This document shows positions 57,036-64,000 of a stretch of 64,000 nt of DNA, piece after piece. The notes under the pieces are model-generated. The model saw nothing but the letters and a program-made list of their open reading frames with translations, searched no databases and was not told where the DNA came from. Within the stretch, counting starts at the first letter, position 1; every line of letters starts with the position of its first letter. This stretch comes from Kutzneria chonburiensis (lineage in GTDB: Bacteria; Actinomycetota; Actinomycetes; Mycobacteriales; Pseudonocardiaceae): positions 5,828,001-5,892,000 of the forward strand of contig NZ_CP097263.1 of NCBI RefSeq assembly GCF_028622115.1, given 5' to 3'. Both the position numbers and the translations under genes were made by a program.

Positions 57036-58736
57036 TCACGATACCGCCTTCGCCCGCCTGCCCTTGCGGAGGACCAGTACCAACGACAGGCCCCAGGCCG
57101 CCGCGAGCACCCACTCGAAGATCATCCCGGGCAGCAGCCGCACGTGGTTGCCGTCATTGACAAAGGCCAGGGTGCCGACCACCGCCAGCAGGGTGAAGAA
57201 CCCCGTCACGATGCTGAGGAAGATCAGGCCGGCTTTCCTCGGCGCGGCCTTCTTCGGCGGCGGCGCCGGGACGGGCATCCCGACCGGGGCCGCCGCAACC
57301 TTGGCCGACGGACGCGGGACGTGCGACCGGGCCGGCATCGTGATCCGCACCCTCGGGTGCACCTGCGCGTCGAGCCACCCGATCGCGGTCGGCGGCATGT
57401 CGATCATCGCCGGCTCGATGGTCACGGCCGTGCCGTCCGCGCCGACCAGCTGCCGCGCGCCGTCGGGCCAGCAGCGCATCGCCACGCACTCCTGGAACGT
57501 CACCGTCACCGCGCCCTTGGGAGTGACCAGGCTGACGCCTTCGCCACCGAGAACCAGCTGCTGTCCCTCCTGCTCCAACGACGCGTGCGCGTTGCCGTGG
57601 ACCACTTTGGCGGACCACAGCGGCGCCGGCGTGAACCCGGCCCACTCGGCGCCGAGCCCCTTGGGCACCTGAAGCAGCCCGGTCGAGATCATCTCCACGG
57701 CAACCGAGCGCATGTCGTCGACCGTCACCGCCGCGTAGGCCGCGCGCAGCTGCGGGACGCTCAGCGCCCGGTGGCCGATCAGCAGGTCGACGGCGGCGCT
57801 CGGCAAGGAGTTGGCGACGGCGTCGGGCTGGTCGAGGCGCGCCAGCGTCTTCGTCCGAACGGCTGCGAGGTCGGCCTCGTCGATCCGGCCGACACGCATC
57901 GCCGCGAGCACGTCCACGAAGCCGCCCAGCACCGCCGCCTGCTTCTCCGGCAACGCGTCGGCGACGGCCATGATCTGCGCGAACTGCGCGTCCCGCGGCA
58001 TATACGCGGCGTGCGGCGAGTAGGAGTTGCCGTCTTCGCGCCGCAACGCCTGGAACAGCACCCGGTCCAGCAGGTCGGCGAACAGCGCGGCCCGCGGTCC
58101 CCGGCCGACGATGCCGCTGTACGCGAGGGTGGTGGTGGACTCGGCATAGAAGGCCGGTGTGGTCGGCAGGGCCGAGGTCACCGGCGGCATCGGGTTGACC
58201 GGCCCGGACGGCAGCGCCAGCCGCAACCCCGCCGGCAGGTCGCCGGCGATCCACAGCACCGCGTTCTGGCGGGTGAACCGCGTGCCGACCCAGTGCCGGA
58301 GGTCGTCAGGACCGAGCGCGTCCAGGCCCCACTCGGGATAGCCGACGGTGCCGTGGCCGACCGCGCCGTAGCGCCAGATCGGCAGCGAGGGGACGCCACG
58401 ACCGGCTTCTTCGGTGCGCAGCACGGACTTCTCGACCGGTAATCGCTCCATCGGCAGGTTGGTCAGCGACTCGCAGACCGCGGTGAGGTAGGCGACCACG
58501 TCAGCCGGGGTGCCGCTGGTGAAGAAATGCGTGGTGGTGACGGCCGTGGCGGCGTTGGCCTGATGGTCGATCTCGCCGTGGCGGTGCAGCGCCAGGTGCT
58601 CGACCAGATGTGTGATGCCGCGGCGCGGCAGCGGTTCGTCGGCGAAGCCGACGCGGAACACCAACCCGGCCCGCGTCGGCCCGGTGTGCGGCGTGACGAG
58701 CGTTCTGACGCCGTCGACCTCGGTGAGACTGATCAT
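57036..58736 (-). CDS. Membrane-anchored M16-like metallopeptidase (module copy 2)
   Basis: A 566-residue paralogue of the 54343-56040 product with the same layout: HLVEH at residues 43-47, EKSVLRTEEAG with the likely third zinc ligand, the two M16-type halves, a Lys/Pro/Ala linker (PAPPPKKAAPRKAG), and two C-terminal membrane helices. All zinc residues are kept in both copies, so neither looks degenerate. ATG at 58736 overlaps the preceding DUF4034-like stop as ATGA. It ends 66 bp before copy 1 begins. Confidence 0.8.
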   Translation of the reverse strand: MISLTEVDGVRTLVTPHTGPTRAGLVFRVGFADEPLPRRGITHLVEHLALHRHGEIDHQANAATAVTTTHFFTSGTPADVVAYLTAVCESLTNLPMERLPVEKSVLRTEEAGRGVPSLPIWRYGAVGHGTVGYPEWGLDALGPDDLRHWVGTRFTRQNAVLWIAGDLPAGLRLALPSGPVNPMPPVTSALPTTPAFYAESTTTLAYSGIVGRGPRAALFADLLDRVLFQALRREDGNSYSPHAAYMPRDAQFAQIMAVADALPEKQAAVLGGFVDVLAAMRVGRIDEADLAAVRTKTLARLDQPDAVANSLPSAAVDLLIGHRALSVPQLRAAYAAVTVDDMRSVAVEMISTGLLQVPKGLGAEWAGFTPAPLWSAKVVHGNAHASLEQEGQQLVLGGEGVSLVTPKGAVTVTFQECVAMRCWPDGARQLVGADGTAVTIEPAMIDMPPTAIGWLDAQVHPRVRITMPARSHVPRPSAKVAAAPVGMPVPAPPPKKAAPRKAGLIFLSIVTGFFTLLAVVGTLAFVNDGNHVRLLPGMIFEWVLAAAWGLSLVLVLRKGRRAKAVS

Positions 58737-59650
58737 CCGTTCCCCCCTACAGCGGCGGATCTGAGCTCCTCGAATCCGGCCGCGGGGTTCTTATAGCACC
58801 AGGACCACGGATAATCACTGGCCAGGTCGCCCAGTGCGCGGAAGTGCACGGCCGCTTTGTGCGGATTGCCCGCCCAGGAGGAAAGGATCGCGAACACGCC
58901 GTGCGCCTCCACCCAGCCCGGAACCGGGCGAAACGCCGGATGGAACAGGGACTTGCGGGCCGCCGCGTCCAGTTCCGCCTCGACGCCGGCCAGATACTCC
59001 CGCCGTTTGTCCTTGTCGTTGATGTTGTGGGCGTGTTCCAGGTGCGCCTCGGCGACCACGGTCGCGCACAACGACCCTGGCGGCGCGGCGTCGAGGCATT
59101 CCCGCGCGAATCCGTGCAGTGAATCCCAGGAACCGCCCCATTTCGGACAAAGCTGCTGGGCCAAAGCGGACTGTCCCGAAAAATGGTGCGGATCGGCCCG
59201 GGCCAACCGGTCATAGCGGCGCCGCGCCTCGCTCTGACCGAGCCCCAGCCCCTGGCACACCGTGATCCGCTCACGCCAGGCCAGGACATCGGACGGATCG
59301 GCCGCGGTGAGGTCGATCAGGATCGCCTCGGCGCTGCGCAGCTGCTCGTGCATGCCGGCGAACTGCTCGGCCGACACGTGCTTGGCCAGCTTGTCGCTGC
59401 GGATCTCCCAGGCGTGAACGATGTGCCGCGCCGCCAGCAGCAGCCGGCTCAGCCGCGACGGCGGCACCCGCCGCAGGAACTCCTCGACCCCTTTGACCTT
59501 GGCCACGACCCGGACCGCCACCGTCATCCCGTCGTCGGGGATGGTGGCGAAGAACTGCTCGACGGCCGGCCAGTCGCCGGCCGCGAGTGCCGCCTCCAAC
59601 CGGAGATACACGGGAAAGGCCGCGGTGAGCTCGAATCTCGGAGACGTCAC
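58733..59650 (-). CDS. DUF4034-like helical protein (module copy 2)
   Basis: A 305-residue paralogue of the 56037-56969 product. It shares GQSEARRRYDRLAR, LCPKWGGSWDSLHGFARECLDAAPPGS (quoted as LCPKWGGSWDSLHGFARE) and AHLEHAHNI. The N-terminal regions also align (LEAALAAGDWPAVEQFFATIPD with LRESVRAADWTAIELFFAGLPD, quoted as ADW and GDW helices). GTG at 59650, six bases after the shared 26-bp element. It is the head of the second module and is coupled to the M16-like gene by ATGA. Confidence 0.75.
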   Translation of the reverse strand: MTSPRFELTAAFPVYLRLEAALAAGDWPAVEQFFATIPDDGMTVAVRVVAKVKGVEEFLRRVPPSRLSRLLLAARHIVHAWEIRSDKLAKHVSAEQFAGMHEQLRSAEAILIDLTAADPSDVLAWRERITVCQGLGLGQSEARRRYDRLARADPHHFSGQSALAQQLCPKWGGSWDSLHGFARECLDAAPPGSLCATVVAEAHLEHAHNINDKDKRREYLAGVEAELDAAARKSLFHPAFRPVPGWVEAHGVFAILSSWAGNPHKAAVHFRALGDLASDYPWSWCYKNPAAGFEELRSAAVGGNG

Positions 59651-59656
59651 CCGCCG

Positions 59657-59682
59657 GACGATAGATGAATCCCATTCGCCTA
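59657..59682 (-). promoter_or_regulatory. 26-bp element, module copy 2
   Basis: It matches the copy 1 element at 20 of 26 positions, with the identical 6-bp spacing to the GTG. The dyad is weaker here (TAGGCGAAT and ATTCATCTA). TATCGT lies at -13 to -8. Confidence 0.6.
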
Positions 59683-59698
59683 CGGCACCGGTTTCGCC

Positions 59699-59751
59699 GT
59701 TCGGAAAGCGCCGTTCCTCTACTCGGAGTAGAGGAACGGGGCTTTCCGAAC
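59699..59751. terminator. Long hairpin after the arginase gene
   Basis: About 26 bp of stem with one mismatch (arms start GTTCGGAAAGC), ending directly at the arginase stop. It isolates that gene from the second DUF4034/M16 module. Confidence 0.75.
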
Positions 59752-59752
59752 G

Positions 59753-60634
59753 TCAGCTGCGAACCGGGTGGGGGGCGGCGAGCTGGGCGGGCAGCGCGGT
59801 GGAGTGGGCGTGCAGGGCGGCGCCGACGGCACGCAGGATCGGGGCCAGAACCTGGAGTTTGTCGGGATTGTCGGTGGCGCATTCGGTGATGCCGGCCCCG
59901 ATGATCGGCCGAATGGCGGCAACGGCCCGAATGGCGTCGACCAGTTCGCTGATCAGCAGACCGCCGGGAACGGGGCAGGTGACGTCGGAGAACTCGCTGG
60001 GATCCAACACGTCGAGATCGATGTGCAGATAGAACTGCGGCGCACGGGAAGCGGTGACGGCATGGACGACCCAGGAGGCGTCGTAGTCCCGCTCGATCGG
60101 CACGTGGCGCACGAGCCCGCGGTCGACCATGGCCTGCTCGCCGGGATCGAGGGCCCGCGCGCCGGCGAGCACGACGCGCCGCGACACGATCGGACTATCG
60201 AGCACGAAGTCGCGGTCGCCTTCGCCGAAGGCGTGGCGTAACGCCATTCCGTGGTACGCACCGGAAGGCGAGGTCGCGGGAGTGTTGAGATCACCGTGGG
60301 CGTCGAACCACAGCACGCCGAGCGCCGGCCCGTAGCGCTGCCGGGCGAAGCCGAGCGGCACGGTCTCCACGCCACAGTCGCCGCCGATGGTCAGCACCGG
60401 CCCCTGCGCCTGACGTAAGGCCTGCGCCTGGAAGGCCCGGTTGGCCAGCAGCACTTCGCGATTGTGGATGCCGCCCACCAGTTTTGACGTGCCGGCGCGC
60501 ACCGGCACCCGGCGCACGTCCAGCCCGAGCACCCGGCCGGCTAAGTCGGCGAGCGCGAGCGAGGCAGTGGGCAACCACGGGGACTTGGGGACGACCGCGC
60601 CCTGACGCTGGGCCACGGACTGCAACTCCAGCAC
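59753..60634 (-). CDS. Arginase/agmatinase-family ureohydrolase
   Basis: A 293-residue protein of the ureohydrolase family. Metal-binding motifs are LTIGGDCGVE, WFDAHGDLNTP and HIDLDVLDP. The first usually reads GGDH; here the manganese-ligand His is Cys, as also occurs in some actinobacterial members, so activity on arginine cannot be assumed. Formiminoglutamate or another guanidino compound is possible. GTG at 60634 begins MLELQSV. The gene stands alone between two hairpins. It may work in nitrogen recycling. Confidence 0.85.
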   Translation of the reverse strand: MLELQSVAQRQGAVVPKSPWLPTASLALADLAGRVLGLDVRRVPVRAGTSKLVGGIHNREVLLANRAFQAQALRQAQGPVLTIGGDCGVETVPLGFARQRYGPALGVLWFDAHGDLNTPATSPSGAYHGMALRHAFGEGDRDFVLDSPIVSRRVVLAGARALDPGEQAMVDRGLVRHVPIERDYDASWVVHAVTASRAPQFYLHIDLDVLDPSEFSDVTCPVPGGLLISELVDAIRAVAAIRPIIGAGITECATDNPDKLQVLAPILRAVGAALHAHSTALPAQLAAPHPVRS

Positions 60635-60754
60635 GAATCACACCTTGCCAGCCAACGAGATCGCGCCACCAGACGGCAACACGGGGAACATCTCGTCACT
60701 CTACCGGGTGAAGCGGCAGCGCGCCGTAAAAGTTGCGTCCACAGTAGACAGACC

Positions 60755-60788
60755 GGTGCCCCCGGGCCGTAAAGACCCCGGGGGCACC
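60755..60788. terminator. Pyruvate carboxylase terminator
   Basis: A perfect 12-bp stem (GGTGCCCCCGGG with its complement) around a 10-base loop, 18 bp after the pyc stop. Confidence 0.85.
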
Positions 60789-60806
60789 GAGAGAGCTAGA
60801 CCAATG

Positions 60807-63800
60807 TCAGGACAGCACGATCAGCAGATCGCCGCCTTCCACCTGCTGCTGACGGGAAATGGCCAGCCGGCCGACCGTGCCGGCCTTGGGCGCGGTGATC
60901 GCCGCCTCCATCTTCATCGCCTCGATCGTCGCGACGGTCTGGCCGGCCTGCACGCTGTCGCCCTCGGCGACGGCGACGGTGACCACACCGGCGAACGGCG
61001 CGGCGACGTGGTTGCCGTTGCCGCGGTCGGCCTTCTCGGCCGCCGGCACGTCGGCCGCCACCGAGCGGTCCCGCACCTGAATCGGCCGCAACTGTCCATT
61101 GAGGACGGCCATCACGGTGCGCATGCCGCGTTCGTCGGCCTCGCCGATGGCCTCGAGCGTGATCAACAGCCGTACGCCGCGACCGAGATCGACCGAGTAC
61201 TCCTCGCCCGGGCGCAGGCCGTACAGCCAGTCCTTGCTGCGCAGCACGCTGGTGTCCCCGTACGCGTCCCGGTGGGTGAGGAACTCCCTGGTCGGGGCCG
61301 GGAACAGCAACCGGTTCAGCGTGCCCCGCCGGTTGTCGGCCAGGCCCTGCACGTCCTCCTCGGACAGATCGGCCACGTTCCGCGGCGCGGTCCGGCCGGA
61401 CAGCGCCTTGGTGCGGAACGGCTCCGGCCAGCCACCGGGCGGGTCGCCCAGCTCGCCGTGCAGGAAGCCGATCACCGAGTCCGGGATGTCGAACCGGCCC
61501 GGGTCGGCCTCGAACTCGGCCGGCTCAACACCCGCGCCGACCAGGTGCAGCGCCAGGTCGCCGACCACCTTGGACGACGGCGTGACCTTGACCAGCCGGC
61601 CCAGCATCCGGTCGGCCGCCGCGTAGGTGGCCTCGATGTCCTCGAACCGGTCGCCGAGGCCGAGCGCGATGGCCTGCTGCCGCAGGTTGGACAGCTGCCC
61701 GCCGGGAATCTCGTGGGTGTAGACGCGGCCGGTCGGCGACGGCAGGCCCGCCTCGAACGGTGCGTACACCTTGCGCACGGCCTCCCAGTACGGCTCGAGG
61801 TCGCACACCGCCTGAAGGTTCAGACCGGTGGGACGCGCGGAGTGATCCGTCGCGGCGACGATGGCCGACAGCGAAGGCTGCGAGGTGGTGCCGGCGATCG
61901 ACGCCGTCGCGCCGTCGATGGCGTCCACCCCGGCCTGGATCGCCGCCAGGTACGTGGCCAGCTGCCCACCCGCGGTGTCGTGCGTGTGCAGGTGGACCGG
62001 CAGGTCGAATTCCTTGCGCAGGGCCGTGACCAGGCGCGCGGCGGCCGGCGGGCGCAGCAGGCCGGCCATGTCCTTGATCGCCAGCACGTGCGCGCCGGCC
62101 CCGACGATCTGCTCGGCCAGCTTGAGGTAGTAGTCCAGGGTGTAGAGCTGCTCCCCCGGGTCGGACAGGTCGGCGGTGTAGCAGAGCGACACCTCGGCGA
62201 TCGACTTGCCGGTCTCCCGCACGGCCTCGATCGCCGGCCGCATCTGCTCGATGTCGTTGAGCGCGTCGAAGATGCGGAAGATGTCGATGCCGGTCTCGGT
62301 CGCCTCCTCGACGAACGCCCTGGTCACCGCTTCCGGGTAGGGCGTGTAGCCGACGGTGTTGCGGCCGCGCAGCAGCATCTGGAGACAGAGGTTCGGCACG
62401 GACTCGCGCAGCGCGGCCAGCCGCTCCCACGGGTCCTCGGCCAGGAAGCGCAACGCCACGTCGTACGTCGCGCCGCCCCAGCACTCCAGCGACAGCAGCT
62501 CCGGCGTCATGCGGGCCACGTGCGGCGCGACCTGCAACAAGTCCTTGGTCCGGACCCGGGTGGCCAGCAGCGACTGGTGCGCGTCACGGAAGGTCGTGTC
62601 GGTGACCAGCACACCCGGCTCGTTGCGCAGCCAGGCGGCGAAGCCCTCCGGGCCCAGCTCGGTCAGCCGTTGCTTGGAGCCGGCCGGCGGCTCGGTCGAC
62701 AGGTTCAGCTTGGGCAGCTTGGCCCACGGGTCGATCACCTGCGGCCGCGGGCCGTTGGGCTTGTTCACCGTGACATCGGCCAGGTAGGTCAGCAGCTTGG
62801 TGCCGCGGTCGGCCGACTGCCGAGCCGTCAGCAGCTCCGGCCGCTCCTCGATGAACGCCGTGGTCACGCGGCCGTTGCGGAAGTCGTCGTCGTCCAGCAC
62901 GGCCTGGAGGAACGGGATGTTCGTGGAGACGCCGCGGATACGGAACTCGGCCACCGCGCGCCGGGCCCTGGCCACCGCCGCCTCGAAGTTGCGGCCGCGG
63001 CAGGTCAGCTTGACCAGCATCGAGTCGAAGTGCGCGCCGACCGTGCTGCCGGCGCCGATCGCGCCGCCGTCCAGCCGGATGCCGGAGCCGCCGGGCGAGC
63101 GGTAGGCGCTGATCACGCCGGTGTCCGGACGGAAGCCGTTCACCGGGTCCTCGGTGGTGATCCGGCACTGCAAGGCGTTGCCGCGCAGGTAGATCGCGTC
63201 CTGGCTCAGGCCGAGGTCGGCCAGCGTCTCGCCGGCGGCGATGCGCAGCTGCGACTGCACCAGGTCGACGTCGGTGACCTCCTCGGTCACCGTGTGCTCG
63301 ACCTGGATGCGCGGGTTCATCTCGATGAAGACGTGGTTGCCGCGCTCGTCGAGCAGGAACTCGACGGTGCCGGCGTTGCGGTAGCCGATCTGCCGGGCGA
63401 AGGCCACCGCGTCGGCGCAGATCCGGTCCCGGATCGCCGGGTCCAGGTTGGGCGCCGGGGCCAGCTCGATCACCTTCTGGTGGCGCCGCTGCACCGAGCA
63501 GTCGCGCTCGTAGAGGTGGATCACGTTGCCGGCGCCGTCGGCCAGGATCTGCACCTCGATGTGCCGCGGCCGCACGACCGCCTGCTCGAGGAACACGGTC
63601 GGGTCGCCGAAGGCCGACTCGGCCTCGCGCATCGCCGCCTCGATCGACTCGCGCAGCACGGCCGGGTCCTCGACCCGCCGCATGCCGCGCCCGCCACCGC
63701 CGGCCACCGCCTTGACGAAGATCGGGAAGCCGACCTCGCCGGCCGCCGCCAGCAGCGCGTCCACATCGCTGGACGGCTCGGAGGACTTCAGCGTCGGCAG

Positions 63801-64000
63801 GCCGGCCGCCTTGGCCGCGGCGATGGCCCGAGCCTTGTTGCCGGTCAGCTCCAGCACCTCGGTCGGCGGACCGACGAAGGTGATGCCGGCCGCCGCGCAG
63901 GCCGCCGACAGCTCCGGGTTCTCCGACAGGAAGCCGTAACCGGGATAGATGGCGTCGGCGCCGGCCTTGCGGGCCGCCTCGACGACCTCGTCGACCGACA
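60807..64000 (-). CDS. pyc: Pyruvate carboxylase (5' end outside the window)
   Basis: Pyruvate carboxylase feeds oxaloacetate to the citric acid cycle. The visible 1064 residues lack about the first 65. Order: biotin carboxylase with AIYPGYGFLSEN, ATP-grasp KAVAGGGGRGMR, FIEMNPRIQVEHTVTEEV and the Cys/Lys-type CSVQRRHQKVIE; then the carboxyltransferase with VTDTTFRDAHQSLLATRVRT (quoted to QSLLATR), LECWGGATYDVALRFL and LPVHLHTHDTAGG; and the biotin carrier at the end with EAMKMEAAI, the Lys being biotinylated. Length and domain order are standard. In M. tuberculosis it is also next to rsmD-coaD (Rv2967c); here two accessory modules and an arginase gene stand between. Confidence 0.98.
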   Translation of the reverse strand, partial: SVDEVVEAARKAGADAIYPGYGFLSENPELSAACAAAGITFVGPPTEVLELTGNKARAIAAAKAAGLPTLKSSEPSSDVDALLAAAGEVGFPIFVKAVAGGGGRGMRRVEDPAVLRESIEAAMREAESAFGDPTVFLEQAVVRPRHIEVQILADGAGNVIHLYERDCSVQRRHQKVIELAPAPNLDPAIRDRICADAVAFARQIGYRNAGTVEFLLDERGNHVFIEMNPRIQVEHTVTEEVTDVDLVQSQLRIAAGETLADLGLSQDAIYLRGNALQCRITTEDPVNGFRPDTGVISAYRSPGGSGIRLDGGAIGAGSTVGAHFDSMLVKLTCRGRNFEAAVARARRAVAEFRIRGVSTNIPFLQAVLDDDDFRNGRVTTAFIEERPELLTARQSADRGTKLLTYLADVTVNKPNGPRPQVIDPWAKLPKLNLSTEPPAGSKQRLTELGPEGFAAWLRNEPGVLVTDTTFRDAHQSLLATRVRTKDLLQVAPHVARMTPELLSLECWGGATYDVALRFLAEDPWERLAALRESVPNLCLQMLLRGRNTVGYTPYPEAVTRAFVEEATETGIDIFRIFDALNDIEQMRPAIEAVRETGKSIAEVSLCYTADLSDPGEQLYTLDYYLKLAEQIVGAGAHVLAIKDMAGLLRPPAAARLVTALRKEFDLPVHLHTHDTAGGQLATYLAAIQAGVDAIDGATASIAGTTSQPSLSAIVAATDHSARPTGLNLQAVCDLEPYWEAVRKVYAPFEAGLPSPTGRVYTHEIPGGQLSNLRQQAIALGLGDRFEDIEATYAAADRMLGRLVKVTPSSKVVGDLALHLVGAGVEPAEFEADPGRFDIPDSVIGFLHGELGDPPGGWPEPFRTKALSGRTAPRNVADLSEEDVQGLADNRRGTLNRLLFPAPTREFLTHRDAYGDTSVLRSKDWLYGLRPGEEYSVDLGRGVRLLITLEAIGEADERGMRTVMAVLNGQLRPIQVRDRSVAADVPAAEKADRGNGNHVAAPFAGVVTVAVAEGDSVQAGQTVATIEAMKMEAAITAPKAGTVGRLAISRQQQVEGGDLLIVLS

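Overview
The window is 64 kb of very GC-rich DNA with GTG/TTG starts, tight ATGA/GTGA stop-start overlaps and an actinobacterial gene complement (AfsR/SARP regulator, SepIVA, DUF3311 plus SSS symporter, PII-AmtB-GlnD). It fits a filamentous actinomycete of the Pseudonocardiaceae type; the genus cannot be fixed from the sequence alone.

Backbone. The housekeeping genes follow the order of the Mycobacterium tuberculosis Rv2915c-Rv2927c and Rv2965c-Rv2967c blocks: amidohydrolase-ffh ... glnD-glnB-amtB ... ftsY ... smc ... acyP ... mutM-rnc-(rpmF)-DUF177-sepIVA ... coaD-rsmD ... pyc. Almost every junction has been opened by accessory DNA: ffh/glnD holds an alcohol dehydrogenase, a Crp-type regulator and a three-gene conflict-like operon (5494-9066); amtB/ftsY holds a symporter pair; ftsY/smc holds anmK plus a second symporter, an MFS exporter, a GGDEF protein and a SARP regulator; smc/acyP holds a secreted amidase and an ECF sigma/anti-sigma pair; acyP/mutM holds secreted CAP and Thr-rich proteins, PhoU, an NYN protein, the complete kdp potassium locus, a LuxR-type ATPase regulator, MarR, PadR-HAAS and a nucleotidyltransferase-like protein; rsmD/pyc holds two tandem copies of a DUF4034-like plus M16-peptidase module and an arginase-family gene.

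Most interesting parts. (a) 5397-9066: a nucleotide-cyclase-like protein, a STAND-like protein with a degenerate P-loop and a third partner are translationally coupled. The first two share a Gly/Asn/Gln-rich motif at adjoining termini, the layout of bacterial amyloid-signalling (BASS-like) receptor-effector pairs. A CRP-like palindrome lies between the Crp-family gene and this operon. (b) 54343-59650: a duplicated two-gene module coding for a helical protein and a membrane-anchored M16 metallopeptidase. Both copies carry the same 26-bp partly palindromic element exactly 6 bp before the first start codon.

Regulation visible: a GlnR-type box before amtB, phased direct repeats before kdp, a hairpin over the SARP start, and several long near-perfect hairpins at operon ends.

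Data quality: five conserved genes (glnD, smc, the amidase, kdpD, coaD) look frameshifted by single-base changes, four of them apparent one-base losses mostly in G/C runs. Assembly indels are the likeliest cause and should be checked before any of these is called a pseudogene.
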